From NCBI GenBank assembly GCA_958431815.1, contig CAUASB010000022.1, positions 1-7,747 on the forward strand: a stretch of 7,747 nucleotides of DNA, written 5' to 3'. This DNA comes from an uncultured Eggerthella sp. (GTDB lineage Bacteria > Actinomycetota > Coriobacteriia > Coriobacteriales > Eggerthellaceae). The position numbers and the translations under genes were made by a program. This document shows positions 1 through 5,933 of this stretch, piece by piece. Within the stretch, counting starts at the first letter, position 1. Each line of letters opens with the position of its first letter. The notes below the pieces were generated by a model, which worked only from the letters and a program-made list of their open reading frames with translations, did no database searches and was not told where the DNA came from.

Positions 1-35
1 ACGAACCCGCCAGACTTGACATCCAGCGGGTTCGT
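1..35 (-). terminator. Hairpin downstream of tRNA-Arg, probable terminator (cut by window edge)
   Basis: Bases 1-10 (ACGAACCCGC) are the exact reverse complement of 26-35, giving a 10-bp stem. Read on the minus strand the stem extends inward through five more pairs (25/11, 24/12, 23/13, 22/14, 21/15), three of them G-U wobbles, to a 5-nt loop at 16-20. Those wobbles would be A/C mismatches on the plus strand, so the fold is better in minus-strand RNA, the direction of the tRNA. It starts 12 nt after the encoded CCA. The run of U expected after a Rho-independent terminator would lie outside the window, so the call is not complete. Confidence 0.5.
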
Positions 36-47
36 ACAAAATGCAAA

Positions 48-123
48 TGGTGCCCTCTACAGGATTCGAACCTGCGACTTTCTGCTCCGGAGGCAGACGC
101 TCTATCCCCTGAGCTAAGAGGGC
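48..123 (-). tRNA. tRNA-Arg, anticodon CCG, CCA encoded
   Basis: Read on the minus strand this folds into a complete cloverleaf. The acceptor stem GCCCTCT pairs with AGAGGGC. The D stem is GCTC/GAGC. The anticodon stem TCTGC/GCAGA encloses loop CTCCGGA. The variable loop is AAGTC, and the T stem GCAGG/CCTGT encloses loop TTCGAAT. Anticodon positions 34-36 are CCG, which reads the arginine codon CGG. The discriminator base is A (position 51) and the 3' CCA is encoded at 50-48. All stems pair with no mismatch apart from one G-U in the T stem. It diverges from the methyltransferase gene to its right, and a hairpin follows downstream. No direct repeat or integrase suggesting use as an attachment site is visible, although only 47 bp of downstream sequence are available. 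Confidence 0.97.
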
Positions 124-135
124 CCAAGTGCTCAT

Positions 136-141
136 ATTATA
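136..141 (-). promoter_or_regulatory. -10 box of the tRNA-Arg promoter
   Basis: The minus strand carries a perfect TATAAT here, 12 nt upstream of the first tRNA base. This places a start site about 5 nt ahead of the mature 5' end, as is usual for tRNA genes. No good -35 hexamer is seen 16-18 bp upstream (the best is TAAGAA-like), so the call rests on the -10 box and its position. The surrounding AT-rich 124-196 gap must also hold the promoter of the plus-strand methyltransferase, but I find no convincing plus-strand box there. Confidence 0.55.
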
Positions 142-196
142 CGTTATGATTTACAACATTCTTATTTCCCCATGAAAACCAAAGGATGAGACCATA

Positions 197-1510
197 ATGC
201 GCATCGAAATCACGGGCATGACGTACGGAGCAAACGCGGTCGGACGCGCTGAAGACGGCAAGGTGATGTTCGTTGCCGGCGGCGCGCCGGGCGATGTGGT
301 CGAGGCGGAGGTCACACACGAGGCAAAAGCGTTCCGCGAGGGGAAGATTACCGCGTTCCACGAGAAAAGCCCCCTGCGTGCAGAACCGGCATGCCCGTTT
401 TACGGAGTATGCGGTGGCTGCCCTTGGATGCATTTGAGCTATCCCGCCCAACTTGAGGCCAAACGGGCCAGCGTGGTAAGCCAGCTTACCAAGATCGGCG
501 GCGTGTCACGAGAGCGTGCCGAGGAATTGGTTGGCGAATGCGTGGGCTCGAAGCGCCAGCTGGGATACCGCAACAAGCTTGAACTTGCTGCTGGTCGCGA
601 CGAACGCGGTTTGTTCATGCTGGGGTTCCATGAACGCGGTGGCAAACTTGCCGCCGCCCCCAAAACCTGCCTTTTAGGCGCCAAAGGCATCGAAAAGGCG
701 CCAGGTGCCCTACGCGGAGCGCTCTCCTACCTGCAAGGCCATGACGATCTGGGTATTTTCCGCGTGGGCGTTCGCCGCAGCGTGCGCACGAAGGATATCG
801 AGGTTGCACTGTGGACCGGCCCCACCGGCTTTCCCCGCAAGGCGGCAGCCGACACCCTTTCCAGCGCACTGAAATGCACCAGCATCGTGCGCGTTATCGC
901 CGATACTGGCAAAGCCCGCAAGGTGAAGAAAGTAGAAGCCTTGTACGGCAAGGGCCACTGGACCGAAGAGCTGGCGGGAAACACCTACCGCATCAGCGCA
1001 CCGAGCTTCTTCCAAGTGAACACCGCTCAGGCAGAAAAGATGATCGAACTGGTACTTAACGGGCTGGAAGTAGGCCCCGATTCCGTGGTTGCCGACCTGT
1101 ACTGCGGTGCCGGCACGTTCACCTTGCCCTTGGCCGAGCGCGCCGATTACGTGTTCGCCGTCGAGTCCGCCGCATCTTCCGTGCGTGACTTGCGCCGCAA
1201 CATGGAGGGCATCGATGGAGAAATCGAGGTCATCGGCGGCGACAGCGCCCGCGAGCTTCCCACGCTGGGGCATCTGGACGCGTTGGTGGTAGACCCGCCA
1301 CGTGCTGGTCTTGCCAAGGGCGTTGCCGAAAGCATCGCCGCATCGAAGGCAGAACGCGTTGCCTACGTAAGCTGCGACCCCGCAACCTGGGCACGCGACA
1401 TAGCACGCTTTTCCAACGTCGGCTACGAGCTGGTGAAGGCCACGCCCGTTGATTTGTTCCCCCAGACGTTCCATGTGGAAACCGTAAGTATCCTGAAACG
1501 CGCCAAATAG
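197..1510 (+). CDS. rlmD: 23S rRNA (uracil-5-)-methyltransferase, TrmA/RlmD (RumA) family
   Basis: This enzyme uses S-adenosylmethionine to methylate C5 of a specific uridine in 23S rRNA. At 437 aa it is the normal family length. An N-terminal TRAM-like RNA-binding domain spans about residues 1-57. Four cysteines, C66, C72, C75 (CGGC) and C158, fit the C-x5-C-x2-C...C set that binds a [4Fe-4S] cluster in RlmD. FFQVN is at 271-275, the SAM-binding loop DLYCGAGTFTLPLA at 300-313, and DPPRAGL at 366-372. The nucleophile Cys393 lies in VSCDP, and the likely proton-abstracting Glu428 in HVETV near the C-terminus. The ATG is preceded by AAAGGA at 181-186, 10 nt away. The gene diverges from tRNA-Arg and converges with rsfS. 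Family members differ in target (U1939, U747, or both as in RlmCD, or tRNA U54), and sequence alone does not settle which one applies, so the symbol names the family. The family call itself is secure. Confidence 0.93.
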   Translation: MRIEITGMTYGANAVGRAEDGKVMFVAGGAPGDVVEAEVTHEAKAFREGKITAFHEKSPLRAEPACPFYGVCGGCPWMHLSYPAQLEAKRASVVSQLTKIGGVSRERAEELVGECVGSKRQLGYRNKLELAAGRDERGLFMLGFHERGGKLAAAPKTCLLGAKGIEKAPGALRGALSYLQGHDDLGIFRVGVRRSVRTKDIEVALWTGPTGFPRKAAADTLSSALKCTSIVRVIADTGKARKVKKVEALYGKGHWTEELAGNTYRISAPSFFQVNTAQAEKMIELVLNGLEVGPDSVVADLYCGAGTFTLPLAERADYVFAVESAASSVRDLRRNMEGIDGEIEVIGGDSARELPTLGHLDALVVDPPRAGLAKGVAESIAASKAERVAYVSCDPATWARDIARFSNVGYELVKATPVDLFPQTFHVETVSILKRAK

Positions 1511-1514
1511 GAAA

Positions 1515-1545
1515 CTGTCCAAAAGGGACAGTCCCTTTTGGACAG
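1515..1545. repeat. Perfect 31-nt palindrome, copy 1 (REP-like)
   Basis: The arm CTGTCCAAAAGGGAC (1515-1529) is the exact reverse complement of 1531-1545, with a single central A at 1530. It begins 4 nt after the methyltransferase stop codon. It shares its 12-bp half-site TCCAAAAGGGAC with a second palindrome at 1628-1658, while the three outermost base pairs differ. There is no U-run after it, so it is not a standard terminator. It could act as an mRNA 3'-end stabiliser or be a copy of a dispersed REP-type element. That second reading is inference. Confidence 0.85.
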
Positions 1546-1573
1546 AAACAACAGGTTGAACAGCTAAGTAAGA

Positions 1574-1612
1574 CAAGAACCCCTTGAGGACTATAGCCTC
1601 AAGGGGTTCTTG
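1574..1612. terminator. Bidirectional Rho-independent terminator between convergent genes
   Basis: CAAGAACCCCTTGAGG (1574-1589) is the exact reverse complement of 1597-1612, a 16-bp GC-rich stem with a 7-nt loop. In both directions the GGGG side is followed by a moderately U-rich tail: TTCTTGCTTG on plus, and TTCTTGTCTTACTT on minus. It lies between the end of the plus-strand methyltransferase gene and the end of the minus-strand rsfS operon, so it most likely stops transcription from both sides. The U-tracts are interrupted, so efficiency may be moderate. Confidence 0.85.
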
Positions 1613-1627
1613 CTTGATAAAAGCAGG

Positions 1628-1658
1628 GCATCCAAAAGGGACGGTCCCTTTTGGATGC
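1628..1658. repeat. Perfect 31-nt palindrome, copy 2 (REP-like)
   Basis: The arm GCATCCAAAAGGGAC (1628-1642) is the exact reverse complement of 1644-1658, with a single central G at 1643. Its last base is also the last base of the rsfS TAG stop codon, so the element abuts the gene with no spacer. The core matches copy 1 except for the central base (A there, G here). The outer three pairs are GCA/TGC here and CTG/CAG in copy 1. In rsfS-operon mRNA it would form a strong hairpin directly behind the stop codon, 15 nt ahead of the terminator. Confidence 0.85.
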
Positions 1659-2086
1659 TAAGCCCTTGCTTCTTCGACGTGGCCAACCAGCTTGGCAATG
1701 CGCTCGCTGTACTCGGGATGCTCAACGCCTGCTTCGGCCAAATCGATGATGGGAGCATCGCCCCAAAGCGTTTCCAGGCGATAGAACTCGCGAGATTCGG
1801 GCTGGAAGATGTCCACCACGAACGAACCGTAGTCCAAAAGCTCCCAGGAATGGTCTTTGGTTTGCTCGCGCGAAAGGGGCTTCATGCCGCCTTCCTCGCG
1901 GACCTTTTCCTCGATGTTGTCGAGGATCGCCTCTACCTGGGGCGTGTTAGCGCCCGTTGCGATAACGAAATAATCGGTAACGTCCAGCACGTCGCCGACT
2001 TTGATAACGACGATATCGGTCGCCTTGCGCTCGTCAGCTGCACGGGCAGCGATAAGCGCGCATTCACGAGAAGATGCTTCTTGCAC
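1658..2086 (-). CDS. rsfS: Ribosomal silencing factor RsfS (YbeB/DUF143 family)
   Basis: RsfS binds ribosomal protein uL14 on the free 50S subunit and blocks joining with 30S, lowering translation in stationary phase or starvation. The 142-aa protein has the usual single-domain length plus a modest C-terminal tail. Family blocks visible are TDYFVIATGAN (37-47), the Trp81-containing WELLDYGSFVVDIF region (81-94), and REFYRLETLWGDAP (99-112). The start is GTG at 2086, chosen because AAAGGAG (2094-2100) stands 7 nt upstream and no better start exists. That ribosome site overlaps the TAA stop of yqeK, leaving a 12-nt gap and suggesting coupled translation. It is the last gene of the operon. Its TAG stop touches a palindrome, and the terminator lies just beyond. 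The order nadD-yqeK-rsfS matches that in Bacillus subtilis. Confidence 0.95.
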   Translation of the reverse strand: MQEASSRECALIAARAADERKATDIVVIKVGDVLDVTDYFVIATGANTPQVEAILDNIEEKVREEGGMKPLSREQTKDHSWELLDYGSFVVDIFQPESREFYRLETLWGDAPIIDLAEAGVEHPEYSERIAKLVGHVEEARA

Positions 2087-2093
2087 TTACGTT

Positions 2094-2100
2094 CTCCTTT
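2094..2100 (-). promoter_or_regulatory. Ribosome binding site deciding the GTG start of rsfS
   Basis: AAAGGAG on the minus strand lies 7 nt before the GTG at 2086, and its first A residues are shared with the yqeK stop codon TAA (2101-2099). This supports the GTG start. Confidence 0.8.
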
Positions 2101-2797
2101 ATTGTTCGTGGGAACCGGCACCGTTGTACCAGTTCCAAACCGTCACAGAATCATAACTGATGGGCTTGCCAGCACGCACCAGATACCCCATGCCTTCTTT
2201 CAGCACGGCATAGAACATCTCTTCAAGGCTCAGGGAACCCATCTGCTTGTACAGGCGCTTGTACTCGGCAACATCGTGCGTCGGCTCGATCTTGTCGGCC
2301 ACGAAAACGATCATATCAAGCGGCGCCATATCGGGTGCTCCTACCGTATGACGCTCGATTGCCTGGAACACCTCTTCGCCGAAACAGGGAAAATCACGGC
2401 GCAACACCGCCGCGGCCGTCGGGCCATGCAGAACCCATGGCATGGTGCGCACCGTTTCCGCATCGATGCCAAGATCGAAATCGGAAATGCGCTGCTGCAG
2501 CTTTTCGGGCAGAAGCGCCTTGTCCCAATCGTGCAGCAAACCCGCCATGCGAGCAACATGACCATCGTAGCCATAGGTGCGGGCAAGCTTGCGCGCCGTC
2601 TTGGCAACCGAAATGCTATGCACATAGCGCGACGGGTTCACGCGCTGCATCAGCAAGCCCTTCATGCACTTATACGACTGGGACCCAAACGGCTTTTCCG
2701 CATCAAGGCCCTGCGCAACAGTGGGTTTATAGGCAAATTCCGAAAGCTCTTGCTTGGTAGGCTCGGCCGTCTGTGCCTTCTTCTTTCCCTTAGCCAT
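2099..2797 (-). CDS. yqeK: HD-domain hydrolase YqeK, probable symmetrical Ap4A hydrolase
   Basis: YqeK proteins are metal-dependent HD-domain enzymes that cleave diadenosine tetraphosphate (Ap4A) to two ADP, controlling a stress nucleotide. Counting from the ATG at 2797 (232 aa), likely metal ligands are His60 (RYVHSISVA), His89-Asp90 (GLLHDWDK), His124 (HGPTAA), His150 (ERHTVG) and Asp168 (VADKIEP). All of these belong to the family pattern. About 40 residues precede the region where typical YqeK proteins of about 190 aa begin. This extension starts with a lysine-rich run (AKGKKKAQ). A GTG at 2812 in the same frame is possible. I prefer the ATG because AGGGGG lies 6 nt before it. The ATG overlaps the end of nadD by 8 nt (ATGGCTAA), and rsfS follows after 12 nt. 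The family call is firm. The substrate is inferred from characterised homologues. Confidence 0.9.
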   Translation of the reverse strand: MAKGKKKAQTAEPTKQELSEFAYKPTVAQGLDAEKPFGSQSYKCMKGLLMQRVNPSRYVHSISVAKTARKLARTYGYDGHVARMAGLLHDWDKALLPEKLQQRISDFDLGIDAETVRTMPWVLHGPTAAAVLRRDFPCFGEEVFQAIERHTVGAPDMAPLDMIVFVADKIEPTHDVAEYKRLYKQMGSLSLEEMFYAVLKEGMGYLVRAGKPISYDSVTVWNWYNGAGSHEQ

Positions 2798-3521
2798 GGT
2801 GTGCCCCCTCACGATAGAACTCGTGTTCCATCACGTGATCTACTACAACCTGCGGCGTTAGATAGCGAATCGACTTCCCCTGGGCCAAGCGCCGCCGCAG
2901 CTCGCTTGACGAGATCTCCAACGCTTCAATGGTAACGAAAGAAATGGGAATTCCCTTTGCCGCTTCGACGATCTGCTTGCGCTTTTCGTCAGAAAGTTCG
3001 TATCCCGGGCGATCGACCCCCACGAACTTCGCCAACGCGCCCATTTCATCGGAACCGCGCCATTTCGAAACCGTGGCAATAGCGTCAGCCCCCGCCAAAA
3101 AGTACAGCTCAACGTTAGAGGGGAAATGGCTGCGCAACGTGCGCAACGTGTCAATAGTGTAGGTGTCTCCCCCGCGGGCAATTTCGATATCGCTCACATC
3201 GAAGTACGGATTGTCGGCAATGGCGGCGCGGCACATTGCCAGGCGCTCTTTGGCGGGAGCGATGTGCTGCCCACGCTTGAACACGGGATTACCCGTGGGA
3301 ATGAACAAGATCACGTCCAGCCCTAGGTCTTCACGCGCCTGCTCGGCGCAAGCCAAATGACCGTTGTGGATAGGGTCGAACGTACCGCCCATAATTCCCA
3401 AGCGACATGGCTTGCCATCCTGGCCGAAATCATCGAAACGTTCGCAGATAACCGGCTGCCGGTACCCCGCTTCCGAGGCACGCATTTCACGCACGGTTTC
3501 GATAACATCGATAGCGCTCAC
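2790..3521 (-). CDS. nadD: Nicotinate-nucleotide adenylyltransferase NadD
   Basis: NadD joins nicotinate mononucleotide and ATP to form deamido-NAD, an essential step in NAD synthesis. The nucleotidyltransferase signature GGTFDPIHNGH lies at residues 45-55, GGDTYTIDTL at 117-126, LAGAD at 142-146, and the ISSSELR motif (an ISxTxxR-type site) at 203-209. The 243-aa protein is longer than the usual 190-215 aa because about 40 residues precede the conserved RLGIMGGTFDP strand. The start is GTG at 3521, with AAGGGGG (3526-3532) 4 nt upstream, inside the end of proA. A later start at Met13 (near 3485) cannot be excluded. One base separates it from proA, and its last 8 bases overlap yqeK. The family is certain and the start is less so. 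Confidence 0.94.
   Translation of the reverse strand: MSAIDVIETVREMRASEAGYRQPVICERFDDFGQDGKPCRLGIMGGTFDPIHNGHLACAEQAREDLGLDVILFIPTGNPVFKRGQHIAPAKERLAMCRAAIADNPYFDVSDIEIARGGDTYTIDTLRTLRSHFPSNVELYFLAGADAIATVSKWRGSDEMGALAKFVGVDRPGYELSDEKRKQIVEAAKGIPISFVTIEALEISSSELRRRLAQGKSIRYLTPQVVVDHVMEHEFYREGAHHG
2804..2810 (-). promoter_or_regulatory. Ribosome binding site deciding the yqeK start
   Basis: GAGGGGG on the minus strand stands 6 nt before the ATG at 2797, inside the final codons of nadD. It overlaps the alternative GTG at 2812, which would have no comparable site of its own, so the ATG is preferred. Confidence 0.65.
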
Positions 3522-3522
3522 G

Positions 3523-4809
3523 TTACCCCCTTACTTGACCCGTGCCGTCTACCAGGTATTTCGTGCTGGTAAGGGCTTCGAGGGCAAAAGGGCCACGCAC
3601 ATGGAGCTTCTGCGTGGAAATGCCGATTTCAGCTCCCAGCCCGAACTCGCCGCCGTCGGTGAAGCGGGTTGACGCGTTGGCGTATACCGCCGCCGCGTCG
3701 ACCCTGCGCTGGAAAAGGGCTATGGCATGCGCATCGGAAGCCATGATGCACTCAGAATGCTTGGTGCCATAGCGATTGATGTGGGCAATAGCCTCTTCCA
3801 CCCCGTCTTCGATAACGTGGATGCTGATTTCCAACCCCAGGTACTCACGTCCCCAGTCTTCTTCGGTGGCGTCCACGAAGAAATCCTGAAGGCGGCCGTG
3901 TCCTTCTGGCAAAGAAGCCTCGGCAATGGTGCGAACCACGCTATCGCCGTGCACCACCACGCCTGCATGGGCAAGATCGGCCAGCAAATGAGGCAAGAAG
4001 GAAGAGGCGATCGAAGCGTCTACCAACACCGATTCGCATGCATTGCACACGCCAGGGCGCTGCGTCTTGGCGTTGAGGATGACCTTGCGCGCCGCATCGA
4101 AATCAGCCGATTCATGCACATACACATGGCAGTTGCCCACACCGGTCTCGATCACGGGAACGGTGGCGTATTCCACGCAATGCTGGATAAGCCCTGCCCC
4201 GCCACGGGGAATGAGCACATCCACCAATCCGCGCAAACGCAGCAATTCATCGGTTTCTGCACGATCGGTCGACTCGATGGCCACAACGGCATCGGCAGGC
4301 AGGCCCACGCTTTCAATGGCGCTGCGCAGCACCTGGGCAATAGCCGTATTGGAATGGACGGCCATCGAACCGCCACGCAGCACGCAGGCATTGCCCGATT
4401 TCACGCATATGCCCGCCGCATCGGCCGTGACGTTGGGACGCGCCTCGTACACCATGGCAACAACGCCTAACGGCACCGATACCTTGCGAATTTTAAGGCC
4501 GTTTTCAAGCGTACGGCGCTCAAGAACCTTGCCCGTCGGATCTTCCAAAGCCGCAAGATTCTCAAGAGCCGAAGCCATCGACTCAACACGCGCTTCATCC
4601 AGGAAAAGACGGTCTACCAACGATTCCTTCGTCCCCGCCTTGCGGGCAGCAGCGCAATCAACAGCGTTTTCAGCGCAGATAAGCATCGAATCCTTGCGCA
4701 GGGCAACTGCCATAGCATGCAGCGCCTTGTTCTTCAGCTCGCACGACGCCTCGGCCATGGCCTGGCTGGCCGCCTTGGCCTGTTGCGCCGCACGCAATGC
4801 CTCACTCAT
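3523..4809 (-). CDS. proA: Gamma-glutamyl phosphate reductase ProA
   Basis: ProA reduces gamma-glutamyl phosphate with NADPH to glutamate semialdehyde, the second step of proline synthesis. It takes the unstable product of ProB, encoded just upstream. At 428 aa it is full length. It has an aldehyde-dehydrogenase fold. Visible landmarks are YEARPNVTADAAG (121-133), the KSGNACVLRGG stretch (137-147), and the catalytic Cys255 in RPGVCNACES (251-260). Also present are the RYGTKHSECI block (346-355) and NASTRFTDGGEFGLGAEIGIS (378-398). The ATG at 4809 overlaps the proB stop in an ATGA arrangement (4 nt), a classic sign of translational coupling, and no strong separate ribosome site is seen. The nadD ribosome site is embedded in its last codons. 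Nothing is missing or broken. Confidence 0.97.
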   Translation of the reverse strand: MSEALRAAQQAKAASQAMAEASCELKNKALHAMAVALRKDSMLICAENAVDCAAARKAGTKESLVDRLFLDEARVESMASALENLAALEDPTGKVLERRTLENGLKIRKVSVPLGVVAMVYEARPNVTADAAGICVKSGNACVLRGGSMAVHSNTAIAQVLRSAIESVGLPADAVVAIESTDRAETDELLRLRGLVDVLIPRGGAGLIQHCVEYATVPVIETGVGNCHVYVHESADFDAARKVILNAKTQRPGVCNACESVLVDASIASSFLPHLLADLAHAGVVVHGDSVVRTIAEASLPEGHGRLQDFFVDATEEDWGREYLGLEISIHVIEDGVEEAIAHINRYGTKHSECIMASDAHAIALFQRRVDAAAVYANASTRFTDGGEFGLGAEIGISTQKLHVRGPFALEALTSTKYLVDGTGQVRG

Positions 4810-5930
4810 TCGAACACCACCAATTCATCGCGATGGACAGCGGGCTTGTCGCCCAGGTTGGCAAGCAATTCGTTGCCATGGATTTCCCGTTGGGAACGGC
4901 CGCGCGCCAAGCTCACCTCGGAAGAGGGAGCATTCACCCTACCGCGCGCAAACAGGTGGCCCTCGGTATCCTTGATGTCGACGATGTCGCCGCGGAAGAA
5001 CGACCCCTCAACACTGACGATGCCCACCGGAAGAAGAGACGAGCCGGCATCGACCAAGGCGCGCTTGGCACCATCGTCAACTACCAGCACGCCCTTGGCG
5101 GTATCGCCCAGAGCGATCCACAACTTACGCGGTGAAATGTCGTGGGGGTTGTTGCGGGCGGCAAAGTAGGTGCCGACCGCTTCCCCGTGGATAATCTTTT
5201 CCAGGCTTCGTTCATGATGTCCATGGCAGATAACCATGGGGATACCCGCCAGCATAAGCACGCGGGCTGCACGGATCTTCGTTATCATGCCGCCGCTGCC
5301 CACCTTCGAGGTTACGCCCCCGGCCGTGGCCATGAGCTCGGGCGTGATGCGTTCCACGCGCGGCACCAACGTCGCCGTAGGGTCGGTATTGGGATTTGCC
5401 GTGTAGAGCCCTTCGATATCGGAGAAGATAACGCACATATCGGCCTGCACCAGGCAGGAAACCAAGGCGGCAAGCGTGTCGTTGTCGCCGAAACGGATCT
5501 GCTCGATCGAAACCGTGTCGTTTTCGTTGATGATGGGCACCACGTCGAAGTCAAGCAGGCGCTCCAGCGTGTCGCGCGCATGCAGATAGGCACTACGCTG
5601 CGCCGTGGAATGACGCGTGATGAGCACGCACGAGGTAAGCACGTTATAGCGAGAAAACGCCTCGGCGTAGGTTGCCATCAGGGCGTTCTGACCCACCGAT
5701 GCCGCAGCCTGAAGCGAGGGCATGTCGGTTGGGCGCTCTTCGATGCCCAATGCCTCCAGCCCGCAGGCAATTGCGGCGCTCGACACGATAAGCGGGCTCC
5801 ACCCCGCCTGACGCAACGCATGGATCTGAGCGGCAAGACCGTCGAAGTACGCACGATCAAGCTTGCCCTGCCCGTTCACCAACGTTGACGAGCCGATCTT
5901 GATTACTATGACTTTCTTGCCGTTCCTCAT
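4806..5930 (-). CDS. proB: Glutamate 5-kinase ProB with C-terminal PUA domain
   Basis: ProB phosphorylates glutamate to gamma-glutamyl phosphate, the committed and usually proline-inhibited step of proline synthesis. At 374 aa it is the long form. An amino-acid kinase domain occupies about 5-255 and a PUA domain about 275-360, ending near the C-terminus. Landmarks are VIKIGSST (9-16), the QAAASVGQ block (74-81), INENDTVSIEQIRFGDND (134-151), SDIEGLYTANP (170-180) and GSGGMITKIRAA (211-222). The early glycine-rich loop reads VSSAAIACG (49-57) where most homologues have a VSSGA-type sequence. This is an unusual but conservative change. The ATG at 5930 follows the obgE stop after 3 nt. Only a weak TGGA lies about 10 nt upstream, so translation may depend on coupling to obgE. 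The proA start overlaps its stop. Confidence 0.96.
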   Translation of the reverse strand: MRNGKKVIVIKIGSSTLVNGQGKLDRAYFDGLAAQIHALRQAGWSPLIVSSAAIACGLEALGIEERPTDMPSLQAAASVGQNALMATYAEAFSRYNVLTSCVLITRHSTAQRSAYLHARDTLERLLDFDVVPIINENDTVSIEQIRFGDNDTLAALVSCLVQADMCVIFSDIEGLYTANPNTDPTATLVPRVERITPELMATAGGVTSKVGSGGMITKIRAARVLMLAGIPMVICHGHHERSLEKIIHGEAVGTYFAARNNPHDISPRKLWIALGDTAKGVLVVDDGAKRALVDAGSSLLPVGIVSVEGSFFRGDIVDIKDTEGHLFARGRVNAPSSEVSLARGRSQREIHGNELLANLGDKPAVHRDELVVFE

Positions 5931-5933
5931 GCC

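Noticed and set aside
16..21. TTGACA on the plus strand as a -35 box for a rightward promoter
   Set aside because: No -10 hexamer lies at 16-18 bp spacing (AAATGC there), and it sits in the loop region of the tRNA-downstream hairpin. It would also transcribe antisense through the tRNA.
48..123. tRNA-Arg as an integration site for a mobile element
   Set aside because: No integrase gene, no repeat of the tRNA 3' end and no foreign-looking block is present in the window.
1515..1545. Palindrome copy 1 as the terminator of the methyltransferase gene
   Set aside because: No U-run follows on either strand, while a proper terminator hairpin lies 28 nt further on. Its near-identity with the 1628-1658 copy argues for a repeat element.
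710..1576. A 288-aa minus-strand open frame opposite the methyltransferase gene
   Set aside because: It is codon-aligned antisense to a gene with complete catalytic motifs, and no recognisable protein features are present.
1610..2935. A 441-aa plus-strand open frame across rsfS, yqeK and part of nadD
   Set aside because: It is codon-aligned antisense to rsfS and yqeK, begins inside the terminator hairpin and runs through a palindrome. The minus-strand genes have clear family motifs, while this frame has none.
4043..4975. A 310-aa plus-strand open frame opposite proA and proB
   Set aside because: Low-complexity Ser/Arg/Ala-rich translation typical of a shadow frame. It lies opposite two intact, certain genes.
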